A stretch of DNA of 39,317 nt, from contig JAEWQS010000095.1 in NCBI GenBank assembly GCA_023399095.1, forward strand, positions 1 through 39,317, written 5' to 3'. This DNA comes from Bacillota bacterium (lineage in GTDB: Bacteria; Bacillota; Clostridia; Christensenellales; SZUA-584). Position 1 is the stretch's first letter. Each line of letters begins with the position of its first letter. Positions 1-8,696 of this stretch are shown here, piece after piece. Both the position numbers and the translations under genes were made by a program. The notes beneath the pieces were generated by a model. It was not told where the DNA came from. It did no database searches and was given only the letters and a program-made list of their open reading frames with translations.

Positions 1-161
1 CCCTATGAACGCTGTTTTCTTTATAATGGCTAAACATAATCTGAATTATGTGATTCAGCAGTTAACTGCCGTGTTATGAAAACCACGACTCTTAATAAAA
101 AGAATATTTGTCTAGTTTTAAATAAAAATGGGTATTATTATACTGTGGGGTTCTGATAGTA
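1..161. other. non-coding left edge
   Basis: AT-rich sequence ahead of the rho promoter with no convincing open reading frame. The one visible structure is a perfect 12-bp palindrome, GCAGTTAACTGC, at 58-69. I see no terminator with a T-run and no RNA gene. The gene upstream of rho lies outside the window. Confidence 0.5.
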
Positions 162-191
162 TTGACAAGATTATAAACACGATTATATAAT
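162..191 (+). promoter_or_regulatory. sigma-A-type promoter for rho
   Basis: TTGACA at 162-167, an 18-nt spacer, then TATAAT at 186-191; both hexamers are consensus. The predicted start near 198 gives a leader of about 125 nt before rho. That is long enough for the leader-level autoregulation known for rho genes, but no specific attenuator is obvious. Confidence 0.7.
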
Positions 192-322
192 AAGTTTGGT
201 CATGAAGGGCTGGAATTTCTTTAAACACGTATTTATTCCCAATGTTTACATAAATATCGTCGGGTATGCGTTTTTACTGTGTCTAGGCATTTTTATTTTT
301 ATATATAACAAGGAGATTAGCA

Positions 323-1918
323 TTGGATATTAGTTTGCTAAAAGAAAAAAGTTTGATGGATCTGCGGGAAATTGCCAAGATGGCAGGCATCAAATCTGTC
401 ACAAAGTACCGCAAGGGCGAGCTTCTAGATATGCTTTATGAGCTCGATCGGCGCGCACGAAACAATGAAAATGCGGCCGATGCACATGTTAAAGAGAATC
501 AAGTTGACGAATATGTGTCGTATAGTGAGCCGGAAGAAGTTTTTGAAGACAGCGCAGATTATCAACCTGAAGAGGTATCATTTGTGTCAGACGAGATTCC
601 CTCCTATCAGCAGGACGTACTTGATAGGCGTGAACATGAGGAAAAAAGCAAAAAGCAGCAAGAGGATGAACGCCCTGCCCGCGGCGAAGATAAAAAAATT
701 ATCGAATATGTGATGGGCAACGATGCCGTTAACGAGCTGCTAAACAAAGGCGACTGCGGTGATGCCCTGGGCATACTCGAAGTGCTGCCGGAAGGATACG
801 GATTCCTGCGCAGTGAAAATTATCTCCCCGGCAACAAAGACGTTTATGTATCGATGGCGCAGATCAGAAAGTTCAACCTAAAAACGGGAGACAAGGTGAT
901 GGGCAAGACGCGTCCGGCCAAGGACGCTGAGAAGCTAAACGCGCTGCTCTATATCGAACAGGTCAATGACGATACCGTTGACAAGTGTCTTACGCGTCGT
1001 CCGTTTGAAGAATTAACACCGATTCACCCCGAGAAACGCCTCACGCTGGAGCGACCGGAGGCCACGCGCGATCTTGCGATTCGTTTGATCGATCTCATTT
1101 CTCCGATAGGAAAAGGACAAAGAGGACTCGTGGTTTCGCCGCCCAAAGCAGGCAAGACCATTATGCTTAAAAAGATTGCCAACAGCATTACATCCAATTA
1201 TCCCAATATCAATCTGATCGTATTGCTTATTGATGAACGTCCGGAAGAAGTGACGGATATGCAGCGCTCGATTAAGGGCGAGGTTGTTTATTCAACGTTC
1301 GATGAAAAACCTGAAAACCATACGCGTGTCTCTGAAATGGTCATTGAGCGCGCCAAACGCCTTGTGGAGCAGGGCAAAGATGTGGTCGTGCTGCTGGACA
1401 GCATCACGCGCCTTGCACGCGCATATAACCTTATCATACCGCCCACAGGCCGTACGCTATCGGGCGGTCTTGACCCCGGTTCACTATACAAGCCCAAGCG
1501 CTTTTTCGGCGCGGCGAGAAATATCGAGTTTGGCGGCAGCTTGACAATCATAGCGACAGCGCTTGTCGATACCGGTTCGCGTATGGATGAGATCATATAT
1601 GAGGAGTTCAAAGGCACAGGCAACATGGAAATCCATCTTGACAGACGCTTGTCCGAAAAACGTATTTTCCCCGCAATCGATCTGAATAAATCCAGCACAC
1701 GCCGGGAAGAGCTGCTGCTTTCCAAGAAGGAGCTTGAAGGTATCTGGGCAATCCGCAAAGTGATGTCTAACGGCAACACCTCAGAGGTGACAGAGCAACT
1801 TATCAGCATGCTTACCAAAACGCAGAACAACGAGGCCTTTTTGGATAAGCTTAGAGGCTGGCTTTCCGTATGGGATAAGGAAGGATATAACTTTGCACCC
1901 AAAAGAGGAGGGTTCTAA
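323..1918 (+). CDS. rho: transcription termination factor Rho
   Basis: Hexameric RNA-dependent ATPase/helicase that loads on untranslated RNA and ends transcription. The 531-residue protein has the N-terminal Rho_N helical domain (about 1-40), an acidic, low-complexity insert (about 45-115), a cold-shock-like primary RNA-binding domain (about 140-215) and a RecA-type ATPase core. Walker A is SPPKAGKT near residue 275 and Walker B is VVVLLDS near 355, followed by the Q/R-loop region. The start is a TTG at 323, chosen because AGGAG sits 7 nt upstream (311-315) and the Rho_N domain begins there. A strong promoter precedes it. The acidic insert is common in clostridial Rho and is not a defect. 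The next gene starts 12 bp after the stop, so the two are probably co-transcribed. Confidence 0.97.
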   Translation: MDISLLKEKSLMDLREIAKMAGIKSVTKYRKGELLDMLYELDRRARNNENAADAHVKENQVDEYVSYSEPEEVFEDSADYQPEEVSFVSDEIPSYQQDVLDRREHEEKSKKQQEDERPARGEDKKIIEYVMGNDAVNELLNKGDCGDALGILEVLPEGYGFLRSENYLPGNKDVYVSMAQIRKFNLKTGDKVMGKTRPAKDAEKLNALLYIEQVNDDTVDKCLTRRPFEELTPIHPEKRLTLERPEATRDLAIRLIDLISPIGKGQRGLVVSPPKAGKTIMLKKIANSITSNYPNINLIVLLIDERPEEVTDMQRSIKGEVVYSTFDEKPENHTRVSEMVIERAKRLVEQGKDVVVLLDSITRLARAYNLIIPPTGRTLSGGLDPGSLYKPKRFFGAARNIEFGGSLTIIATALVDTGSRMDEIIYEEFKGTGNMEIHLDRRLSEKRIFPAIDLNKSSTRREELLLSKKELEGIWAIRKVMSNGNTSEVTEQLISMLTKTQNNEAFLDKLRGWLSVWDKEGYNFAPKRGGF

Positions 1919-1930
1919 GGACTCCTTAAA

Positions 1931-3964
1931 ATGACACATAAAGCTTCGCTGGTGGACAAGGGACGGCTTTTTGGAAAAGTCGTTTATATCTTCTTTTGTT
2001 TTTATTCGATGGCGGTGGCGCAGCGCTTTGAGATGAATATCGTCTATGGTGCGGCACTGTTCATATCACTTTCGGCATCGGCGAGGATGTTAAAGTTTAC
2101 CGTAAGGACCACATACGATCTGTGCTGGCTCAAAATTCTCAAGCTGGTGCTGATCGTTTTTTTTGTGCTGACAACCGCATACGTGTTCATTCTCTACCCG
2201 TTCCTATATACATACCCACATACTGTTTATGCGATATTTATCATTATATTGCCGTTTTTGGCGCAGGAAACCCAGACCATGACGCTGAGAGGACTGATGC
2301 GCGCAGGAAAAATGACGAACCGTACGTTATTGTTCACACTGTGCGGCTCTGCGCTTTTGTGCATTGCGACGACGAGCGTTCTTATATGGGTATCGGGGAT
2401 GGATGCGTTCTTGCTTATATCCCCTTTGGCTGTGGGTATGGGACTCGTCTTTTTCAGACAGTGGACTTACAGGGACTATGAGTCGGAATATCCCAAACCC
2501 GAAATATCATCATTCGACTTCAGTCATATCGCGAGTGCGCGCCTATACGACGGCATGGTGATCACGTCGGGTGTGGCTCTCAACGTGTTTACGTTCACGT
2601 ACGTGCTCTTCATGATGCTGATGCACAAGAAAAGCTTCTCGTTGGACGTGTTTGCCATTTTCGCGCTGATCACGCTTGTGTGCAGCCTTATATTCCTTGG
2701 CACATATCGGTTTATGCGAAGATCCCTGATTAAGAAGATTGGTACCAACGCGGCGTTTGTGCTGGGTACGGGTATCGCCATTTTTGCGGTTTATGTGTTC
2801 AGAGACGGTTGGTACGGGGGAGGGCTCGCCATATCGGTGCAGACTTTGTTGCTGCTGTTCGGGCTTATGCTGCAAACGATTGCGACGATGGATTTGCGCG
2901 GTGACATTATGCTGGTGGTCAAGCTGCATAACAAAAATGTTAACGCGGTAGCTCTGGCACAAAGGACGCAGCGACTGGAGCATTGGACAGCGACAGTGTC
3001 GGAAGCTATTTTTCTGATTGTCCTTTGTTTGCTTATTTCGGATCCTTTGATCTACAACATGGATTTTGACAGCTATATATCGCTTGCGCCGCACATTGGC
3101 AGCAGCCTCATTGTCGTACCCACGGTGTTTCTGATTGCCTCGCTCGTGTATTCCATCAGGCAGCCGCTCACCAAAAAGTATAACCGCAGACTAAAGGCCT
3201 ATTCGCGCATTAAAGAAGCGGGAAAAGACAATCCCGTGATGGAAAAGCGCTTGAAAAGCGTTCTGATTAAAAAGTATAAAAAACGCATCGGCGTGCATGT
3301 AATCCGCATGCTGCTAAGGCCTATGATGTATCATACGGTGGCAGGACGCGAAAATGTAAGAGAGCTGCCCGGCATATTTGTTTTCAATCACCGCGAGGTA
3401 TATGGTCCTATTGCTGCCGTGGTGTTTTTGCCGTATGACATGCGTCCGTGGATTCTCGACAAGATGATCGATAAAGAACTGATTACCGCGCACATGTATG
3501 AAGGGACGTTCAGTCGTGTCAAGTGGCTTCCTGTGTTTATGCGCAAGGCGCTGACAAATATGCTAAGCCCACTCGTGGTGTGGGCGCTGAGCTCGTTCGA
3601 ACCGATCCCCGTATACCGCGGCACAGCCAGAAGCATACTTAAAACATTTGAGATGTCCATTGAATGCCTGCAATCGGGGGACAGCATATTGCTTTTTCCG
3701 GAAAACCCGGAGGAAAGATATACGGACAGTGAACAGGTGAATGATTTTTATCGCGGGTTTGCGAATCTGGGTAGGCTGTATTTTAAAAAGGCCAAGGACT
3801 GTGTGACATTTTATCCGGTGTATGCGAGCCGGCGGGGGCGTGAGCTGCGTATCGGCGAAGGCGTGAAATACGATCCGTCCAATGGACGTCAGGAGGAAGG
3901 ACGCATTGTGGAAACGCTTCAGCAGCGCATGCGTGACCTGCAAAGTCTGGACGAGGAAAGCTAA
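1931..3964 (+). CDS. polytopic membrane protein with C-terminal PlsC-like acyltransferase domain
   Basis: 677 residues. The first ~400 contain about ten hydrophobic segments, followed by a basic stretch (about 410-450) and a domain resembling lysophospholipid acyltransferases (about 470-660). Visible acyltransferase-like blocks are FVFNHREVYGP (His about 487), IPVYRG near 560 and LLFPENPEE near 590. In classical PlsC enzymes the first block is HX4D; here the position of the Asp is Gly (HREVYG), so catalysis is uncertain. An inferred role is acyl transfer to a membrane lipid or envelope polymer. It follows rho by 12 bp and its last four bases overlap the end of the convergent YigZ gene. I do not recognise a named orthologue for the fusion. 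Confidence 0.6.
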   Translation: MTHKASLVDKGRLFGKVVYIFFCFYSMAVAQRFEMNIVYGAALFISLSASARMLKFTVRTTYDLCWLKILKLVLIVFFVLTTAYVFILYPFLYTYPHTVYAIFIIILPFLAQETQTMTLRGLMRAGKMTNRTLLFTLCGSALLCIATTSVLIWVSGMDAFLLISPLAVGMGLVFFRQWTYRDYESEYPKPEISSFDFSHIASARLYDGMVITSGVALNVFTFTYVLFMMLMHKKSFSLDVFAIFALITLVCSLIFLGTYRFMRRSLIKKIGTNAAFVLGTGIAIFAVYVFRDGWYGGGLAISVQTLLLLFGLMLQTIATMDLRGDIMLVVKLHNKNVNAVALAQRTQRLEHWTATVSEAIFLIVLCLLISDPLIYNMDFDSYISLAPHIGSSLIVVPTVFLIASLVYSIRQPLTKKYNRRLKAYSRIKEAGKDNPVMEKRLKSVLIKKYKKRIGVHVIRMLLRPMMYHTVAGRENVRELPGIFVFNHREVYGPIAAVVFLPYDMRPWILDKMIDKELITAHMYEGTFSRVKWLPVFMRKALTNMLSPLVVWALSSFEPIPVYRGTARSILKTFEMSIECLQSGDSILLFPENPEERYTDSEQVNDFYRGFANLGRLYFKKAKDCVTFYPVYASRRGRELRIGEGVKYDPSNGRQEEGRIVETLQQRMRDLQSLDEES

Positions 3965-4575
3965 ATATCGACGCTCATGCGTCTTTGGCCGATGAGCTTT
4001 GGGACTGTTTGTCCCTGCGTTGAATTCTGGACATGTTTGAGAAACGCGTCTTCGTTGCCCGACATGACGCTGATTTGGGCATTAACGGATGCCGCATACG
4101 TGATGTCATCAAAAAGATAACCCGCACTTTGCAGCGGCATCTGCACGCGTGAAAAGACAGCAAAGTCAAACTCGCAAGAGTACACGCTGCAGGGAACAAG
4201 CTTCACCTTAGGTGCTTCTTCAAGCGTCTGCGCAGTGCTTTGCGTATAGGCACGTACAAGACCGCCCGCGCCCAGCAGCGTGCCGCCGAAATAGCGCGTA
4301 CAGACCGCGAGCACATTTTGCAGCCCGGATTTTTTAAGCACTTCAAGCATTGGCAAGCCCGCAGTGCCCTGAGGCTCTCCATCGTCGCTATAGCGCATGG
4401 TACCGTCTTCAAGCAGCCAGGCAAAGCAGTTGTGACGTGCATCATAATGCTGCCTCCTACGCTGTTCAATGGCCTTCAGCGCGTCGCTTTCGCTATTGGC
4501 ACAGCAAATGTATCCGATGAACCGGGACTTCTTTATAATAAGTGTTGTTTCGTTTTCTTGCTTGACTGTGATCAT
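3961..4575 (-). CDS. IMPACT/YigZ (UPF0029) family protein
   Basis: 204 residues, the usual length for the bacterial YigZ/YvyE family. The N-terminal half carries family blocks: KKSRFIGYI near residue 15, HNCFAWLL near 48, SDDGEPQGTAGLPML near 65, and the glycine-rich RYFGGTLLGAGGLVRAY near 95. The C-terminal half is the ferredoxin-like DUF1949-type domain. Eukaryotic IMPACT acts in translational control; the bacterial role is not established. The gene overlaps the upstream GNAT gene by four bases (ATGA), so the two are translationally coupled. It converges on the acyltransferase gene with a 4-bp tail overlap. Confidence 0.9.
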   Translation of the reverse strand: MITVKQENETTLIIKKSRFIGYICCANSESDALKAIEQRRRQHYDARHNCFAWLLEDGTMRYSDDGEPQGTAGLPMLEVLKKSGLQNVLAVCTRYFGGTLLGAGGLVRAYTQSTAQTLEEAPKVKLVPCSVYSCEFDFAVFSRVQMPLQSAGYLFDDITYAASVNAQISVMSGNEDAFLKHVQNSTQGQTVPKLIGQRRMSVDI

Positions 4576-5009
4576 GATGATGGGATGATGCTTTCAAGCC
4601 GCATGAGGTGGGCTCTTGGTTTGAACCCCAATGATGTCCAAAAGCCGATTCCGCGCTCATTCCACACAAAAACATCCAAATCAATGTCATTCGTATTTAA
4701 TTTGTGCAAAAGCTTGTGAAAAGCGGTGCTGCCATATCCTTTACGGCGCTCACCGCGGCAGATATAGAAATGGCGCAAATAAAGAGGCTTGCGGTCTGTG
4801 ATTATGAGTGCATAGCCCACAGCTTTTTCGCCCGCCATAAACAAATAGGCTCGATCTCCCCTGTTAAGAAAGCCCTTCATGCATTGCGCATACTGCATAT
4901 CCGTTTGGGGTGAGTCGCTTTTTTCATCCTCTGCAAGCTCTCTATACATCCGAGAAAGAATGCCAACATCATTACTTGGCTTTATAAATATTTCTGCCTC
5001 TCTTGGCAC
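4572..5009 (-). CDS. GNAT-family N-acetyltransferase
   Basis: About 145 residues of acetyl-CoA-dependent acyltransferase fold. The acetyl-CoA-binding motif A is visible as RGERRKGYGS near residue 90. It is followed by a C-terminal block NERGIGFWTSLGFKPR, typical of GNAT motif B. The reading frame is open further upstream, but I place the start at GTG 5009 because AGGA lies 8 nt before it; the upstream TTG has no Shine-Dalgarno. The substrate cannot be told. It is coupled to the YigZ gene by an ATGA overlap and lies downstream of tyrS on the same strand with a 90-bp gap. Confidence 0.85.
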   Translation of the reverse strand: MPREAEIFIKPSNDVGILSRMYRELAEDEKSDSPQTDMQYAQCMKGFLNRGDRAYLFMAGEKAVGYALIITDRKPLYLRHFYICRGERRKGYGSTAFHKLLHKLNTNDIDLDVFVWNERGIGFWTSLGFKPRAHLMRLESIIPSS

Positions 5010-5099
5010 GATTATTATCCTCACTAACAATATTGTAGTCCAGCCGGATTGTCATCTGTATATCAAACAAATTGTCATTCCGCACTGATTCGGCACTTT

Positions 5100-6314
5100 T
5101 TATTTTAATACAACCTTATGAAATATCTTTTTGCCTTTTTTGATAAGCATCTCGCCGCAGTCAAAGCAATCTGCGGACACAGGCATAAACTCTTCGGTGA
5201 CCTTATTGCCGTTAATTGAGACACCGCCCTGACAGATAAGCCGACGGCCTTCGCCGCGCGATGCTGTGAGTCCGCAGGTTTGCAGCAAATCAAGGATCAA
5301 TAGATCGCCAAAATTCTCAATCACCGTTTCGGGTACATTGCCGCCTTCGCTTCCGCCTTCAAACAGCGTTTCGGCAGCTGCCTTTGCTTTGTCCGCTTCC
5401 TCTTGCCCGTGCACCTGACGTGTGACCTCGTAAGCGAGCTTCACCTTGGCTTGGTTGATACGCTCATCGCGATAGCTGCAAAGCTGTCTGATTTCGTCCA
5501 TGGGCAGGAATGTAAGCAGCGAGAGGCACTTTTCCACATCGCTGTCGGCCACGTTGCGCCAGTATTGATAGAAATCATAAGGCGATGTTTTCTCGGGGTT
5601 CAGCCACACCGCGCCCTTTTCCGTTTTGCCCATTTTGCGTCCGTCGCTTGTGAGCAGCAGCGTGAACGTCATGCCATAAGCTTCCTTACGCTCCTTTTTG
5701 CGAATGAGATTCGCGCCCGCGAGAATATTGGACCACTGGTCGTCGCCGCCGAGCTGCAGCTTGCAGCCATGCAGCTGATTGAGCACGAGAAAGTCGTAGC
5801 CCTGCATGAGCATATAGTTGAACTCAAGGAAGGTAAGCCCCTTCTCCATGCGGTTTCTGTAGCAGTCGGCGGTAAGCATACGGTTAACGGAAAAATGCAC
5901 GCCGATGTCGCGCAGGAACTCGATATAGTTGAGCTTAAGCAGCCAGTCCGCGTTGTTGATCATGAGCGCTTTGCCTTCGCTGAAATCAAGGAAACGTCTC
6001 ATTTGCACCTTAAAGGCCTCAGCGTTGCTTTCGATATCCTCTTTCGTCAGCATTTTACGCAGATCCGATTTGCCCGATGGATCGCCTACCATTGTTGTGC
6101 CGCCGCCGATCAACGCAATGGGCCGGTGCCCCGCTTGCTGCATATGCGCCATGGCCATAAGCTGGACATAATGCCCCACGTGCAGGCTGTCCGCTGTCGG
6201 GTCGAAGCCGATATAGAATGTGACGCTTTCTTTTTCGAGCAGCTCTTTTAGCCCTTCGTGCGTCACCTGTTTTAGGAATCCTCTTTCGTTTAATACGTCA
6301 TATACGTTTGCCAT
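5100..6314 (-). CDS. tyrS: tyrosyl-tRNA synthetase
   Basis: Class I aminoacyl-tRNA synthetase that charges tRNA-Tyr. The 404-residue length is normal for bacterial TyrRS. The HIGH signature is HVGH at residues 45-48. The KMSKS equivalent is KMGKT near 233, and TyrRS enzymes usually have a KFGKT-like version. The tyrosine/ATP pocket block YNYMLMQGYDF-like segment is near 165 (FNYMLMQGYD), and a C-terminal S4 RNA-binding domain covers about 340-400. The start ATG has AGGAG upstream and a good promoter at 6347-6375. Many Firmicute tyrS genes have a T-box leader; here the promoter is only about 30 bp from the start codon, so there is no room for one. Confidence 0.97.
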   Translation of the reverse strand: MANVYDVLNERGFLKQVTHEGLKELLEKESVTFYIGFDPTADSLHVGHYVQLMAMAHMQQAGHRPIALIGGGTTMVGDPSGKSDLRKMLTKEDIESNAEAFKVQMRRFLDFSEGKALMINNADWLLKLNYIEFLRDIGVHFSVNRMLTADCYRNRMEKGLTFLEFNYMLMQGYDFLVLNQLHGCKLQLGGDDQWSNILAGANLIRKKERKEAYGMTFTLLLTSDGRKMGKTEKGAVWLNPEKTSPYDFYQYWRNVADSDVEKCLSLLTFLPMDEIRQLCSYRDERINQAKVKLAYEVTRQVHGQEEADKAKAAAETLFEGGSEGGNVPETVIENFGDLLILDLLQTCGLTASRGEGRRLICQGGVSINGNKVTEEFMPVSADCFDCGEMLIKKGKKIFHKVVLK

Positions 6315-6346
6315 AGCGTTCTCCTACTCTTTTACATTCGTATTGT

Positions 6347-6375
6347 ATTATAGCCCTTGATGCGCTTCGTGGCAA
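6347..6375 (-). promoter_or_regulatory. sigma-A-type promoter for tyrS
   Basis: Read on the minus strand: TTGCCA (6375-6370), a 17-nt spacer, TATAAT (6352-6347). The predicted start near 6340 leaves a leader of only about 25 nt, consistent with no T-box control. Confidence 0.7.
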
Positions 6376-6496
6376 GAATTCATGATGATCTCACTGTTAA
6401 AGCGCTTATATTACGTCTGAATATTGCCGAAAAGTCACGAAAAAATGCGTTTTCTCAGCTTTTTTTCATATAAACAATAATTTATTGTATGAATAA

Positions 6497-6526
6497 GCAG
6501 GAAAAACAGGCATCAATGGCGAATTT
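6497..6526 (+). promoter_or_regulatory. sigma-H-type promoter for spoVG
   Basis: GCAGGAAAA (6497-6505), a 12-nt spacer, then GGCGAATTT (6518-6526). This fits the Bacillus sigma-H consensus RnAGGAwWW-N11/12-RnnGAATww at every defined position. In B. subtilis spoVG is a classical sigma-H target, so gene context and motif agree. The predicted start near 6533 is 34 nt before the spoVG ATG. Confidence 0.75.
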
Positions 6527-6566
6527 TACTAATACATTTTTTTGCCTGCATAGGAGGGGTTGCTAT

Positions 6567-6851
6567 ATGGAAATCACGGACATCCGTATCAGGCGGATCG
6601 ATACGATGGGAAAGCTCAAGGCGGTGGTGTCGGTGACTTTTGACGACATGTTTGCCATCCACGACATGAAAATCATTGAAGGTCAGAACGGCTATTTCAT
6701 TGCAATGCCGTCGCGAAGAACACCTAACGGCGAGTATAAGGATATTGCACATCCGATTAACTCGTCAGCACGCTCGCTGATTCAGACAGCCATATTGGAA
6801 AAGTTTGAAAGCCTGCCTGAGGACGAAGGGTACGCCTCGTTTCAGGTTTAA
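6567..6851 (+). CDS. spoVG: septation/sporulation regulator SpoVG
   Basis: Small nucleic-acid-binding protein (94 residues, the usual length) involved in cell division, sporulation and virulence regulation in Firmicutes. The N-terminus MEITDIRIRRI and the blocks MKIIEGQNGYFIAMPSRR and YKDIAHPI are family hallmarks. The frame is open upstream to 6489, but the family start at ATG 6567 has a strong AGGAGG-type site at 6552-6557, and the upstream frame overlaps the sigma-H promoter. It is a single-gene unit: promoter before it and terminator after it. Confidence 0.96.
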   Translation: MEITDIRIRRIDTMGKLKAVVSVTFDDMFAIHDMKIIEGQNGYFIAMPSRRTPNGEYKDIAHPINSSARSLIQTAILEKFESLPEDEGYASFQV

Positions 6852-6864
6852 ACAGCGGCCAGAG

Positions 6865-6895
6865 TCCCGTCAAGTTTGGCGGGATTTTTGTTTTT
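6865..6895 (+). terminator. intrinsic terminator after spoVG
   Basis: Stem formed by TCCCGTCAA and TTGGCGGGA (one G-U pair) at 6865-6884, followed at once by a T-rich tract to 6895. Confidence 0.8.
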
Positions 6896-6900
6896 CCATT

Positions 6901-6930
6901 CAAAATAAAAAGCAGCCCGCATAGGCTGCT
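6901..6930 (-). terminator. intrinsic terminator of the PIN-TRAM gene
   Basis: AGCAGCC / GGCTGCT arms (6911-6917 and 6924-6930) with a 6-nt loop. On the minus strand the hairpin is followed by TTTTATTTTG, ending the transcript of the gene at 6942-8048. Confidence 0.75.
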
Positions 6931-6941
6931 TAAAGTCAAAT

Positions 6942-8048
6942 TTATTTATTGAGCTTTGCAAATATCATACGGCCTGCCGCTGTTTGTATCACGCTGGTCA
7001 CCAGCACGGTGGTTGGTTTGTTAAACTCCTTATGGCCATCTTCCACGACAATCATTGTGCCGTCGTCGAGGTAAGCGATACCCTGACCCGGTTCCTTGCC
7101 GTCTTTGACCACGGTCACCCTCATTTCTTCGCCGGGCAGCACCACGGGCTTAACCGCGTTGGACAGCTCGTTGATGTTCAAAACGCGCACACTTTTAACC
7201 GCGGCGACTTTATTTAAGTTATAATCATTGGTGACCACAACTCCGTCCATCGTTTTGGCCAGGCTCAAGAGCTTTGAATCCACGTCGCTCGCGTCCTCGA
7301 CGTCCGCATGGACGATCTTCACCGGCATATGCAGATCTGTTTGTATACGCTTTAACACATCAAGCCCTCGTCTGCCCCTGTTTCTTTTCAGATCGTCGGA
7401 TGAATCGGCAATATGCCTCAGCTCGTCAAGTACAAATTCAGGGATGATGAGTGCGCCTTCGATGATGCCTGTATTGCATATGTCAAATATTCTTCCGTCG
7501 ATAATCACGCTCGTATCCAGCAGCTTTGGGCGCGCCAGGGATTCGTCATCTATTTTTCCCGCATCCTCCTTGTCCTCTTTGTGACGCCGGAAAAAGCCGG
7601 ATTCCGCATCAGGACGATGACGAACAAGCACGGAGATGCCAAGATATACGCAAATGATGTAGATGATGATGTTCACAATACCTGCAATCCAAGAAACCAG
7701 GATGATGCTGGATATCAGATCGGAGAGGAAAAAAGCCACAATAAGCCCAAGCAGCAGGCCGCCGGCTGCGGGCAGCACCACATTTGCGGGCAGCTTGGAA
7801 AGCCTTCTGTCGGCTTGTCCCGCTGCGTTGAATATAGCGTCAACGATAGGTCTGGATAATGCAAGAAAAACAAGTCCGGATATTATACCTGAAAGGATAA
7901 AAATCAGCAGATTCACCCAATCCAATAGGATTGTGTAAGCATTGATGCCGTTTAATTTGCTGAGCACTTCAAATGCAAGAACGACGATACCGGGGCCGAT
8001 AAACAGGCCAATAAATATGATAAAAAACCGCGCAACATTTTTAGCCAT
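6942..8048 (-). CDS. membrane-bound PIN/TRAM domain protein (YacL type)
   Basis: 368 residues. Four hydrophobic segments lie in the first ~135 (about 8-28, 38-62, 88-110, 113-138). Next comes a PIN-like domain starting at KLLDTSVIIDGRI (about 175), with acidic residues at DTS, ELRHIADSSDD and VVTNDYNLN. A TRAM domain is at the C-terminus (about 290-350). This is the architecture of B. subtilis YacL. PIN domains are usually Mg2+-dependent RNases, and TRAM binds RNA, so a membrane-anchored nuclease is the family-based inference. In many Firmicutes this gene is next to a carD-like gene, as here. The start ATG has GAGGTG upstream. Confidence 0.9.
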   Translation of the reverse strand: MAKNVARFFIIFIGLFIGPGIVVLAFEVLSKLNGINAYTILLDWVNLLIFILSGIISGLVFLALSRPIVDAIFNAAGQADRRLSKLPANVVLPAAGGLLLGLIVAFFLSDLISSIILVSWIAGIVNIIIYIICVYLGISVLVRHRPDAESGFFRRHKEDKEDAGKIDDESLARPKLLDTSVIIDGRIFDICNTGIIEGALIIPEFVLDELRHIADSSDDLKRNRGRRGLDVLKRIQTDLHMPVKIVHADVEDASDVDSKLLSLAKTMDGVVVTNDYNLNKVAAVKSVRVLNINELSNAVKPVVLPGEEMRVTVVKDGKEPGQGIAYLDDGTMIVVEDGHKEFNKPTTVLVTSVIQTAAGRMIFAKLNK

Positions 8049-8104
8049 GCATTCACCTCATTTAAAGCGGATTACCAAAAGCAGAAAGGCTTCTAATGTG
8101 GCAC

Positions 8105-8133
8105 ATTATATCATAAACGAACGCGGATATCAT
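8105..8133 (-). promoter_or_regulatory. promoter for the PIN-TRAM gene
   Basis: Minus strand: ATGATA (8133-8128), 17-nt spacer, TATAAT (8110-8105) with a TGA extended -10. It lies about 57 bp before the start codon. Confidence 0.6.
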
Positions 8134-8166
8134 GACAGTCGCTAAAAAACCTTAAAATGTTCACAT

Positions 8167-8643
8167 TTATTGGACTTGTGTGATGATCTTTCTAACTTCT
8201 TCATCTTCCTTATTGCTTGCGAGCGCAAGCTCAGAAACGAGGATCTGCATCGATGTGCCCAGCATTTTTTTCTCGCTCGAGGATAAGTTTTTCTGGGTTT
8301 CTCGCTTAAGCAGACTTTTAATGACCGCCGCAATTTCAAAAACATTGCCGGATTTCATCTTTTCAAGATTTTCCCGGTTTCGCCTGTTCCAGTTTGCAGA
8401 TTCTTCCACATCTTCCAAAGAACGAAAGGTAGCGATCACTTCGTGACACTGATCTGTACTGATTATACTGCGAAGCCCTGCCTTTTCAGCATTCTCTACC
8501 GGTACATGGACCTTAATATCGCCTTCTGAAAATCTCAGGACATAATAGCGCTTCTTCTCATCAAGAAAATCACGTTCTTCAACGGCTTCAATAAATCCTG
8601 CACCGTGCATCGGGTATGATATTTTATCGCCTTGCTTAAACAT
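8167..8643 (-). CDS. CarD/CdnL-family transcription regulator
   Basis: 158 residues. The N-terminal RNA-polymerase-interacting Tudor-like domain (CarD_CdnL_TRCF) begins FKQGDKISYPMHGAGFIEAV and runs to about residue 60. A helical C-terminal domain (about 65-155) follows. CarD-family proteins bind the RNAP beta subunit and stabilise open complexes, often at rRNA promoters. An upstream in-frame ATG at 8661 is rejected: it lies about where transcription should start and has no Shine-Dalgarno, while ATG 8643 has GAGGCAGGTG before it. A strong promoter sits just upstream. Confidence 0.9.
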   Translation of the reverse strand: MFKQGDKISYPMHGAGFIEAVEERDFLDEKKRYYVLRFSEGDIKVHVPVENAEKAGLRSIISTDQCHEVIATFRSLEDVEESANWNRRNRENLEKMKSGNVFEIAAVIKSLLKRETQKNLSSSEKKMLGTSMQILVSELALASNKEDEEVRKIITQVQ

Positions 8644-8667
8644 TCGATACACCTGCCTCATATCTAT

Positions 8668-8696
8668 ATGATATAGCAGGAGTCAGGCTTTGTCAA
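8668..8696 (-). promoter_or_regulatory. sigma-A-type promoter for the CarD-family gene
   Basis: Minus strand: TTGACA (8696-8691), exactly 17 nt, TATCAT (8673-8668). The predicted start near 8661 leaves an 18-nt leader to ATG 8643, which decides between the two possible start codons. Confidence 0.75.

Noticed and set aside
5403..6251. 282-codon plus-strand frame inside tyrS
   Set aside because: Antisense shadow of tyrS.
6315..6480. T-box leader for tyrS
   Set aside because: The promoter lies about 30 bp from the start codon and the T-box core (AGGGTGGNACCGCG) is absent.
8155..8168. AAATGT/ACATTT hairpin at the end of the CarD-family gene as terminator
   Set aside because: The stem is only six A/T-rich pairs and overlaps the stop codon; the T-run is displaced by four bases. 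Too weak to list.
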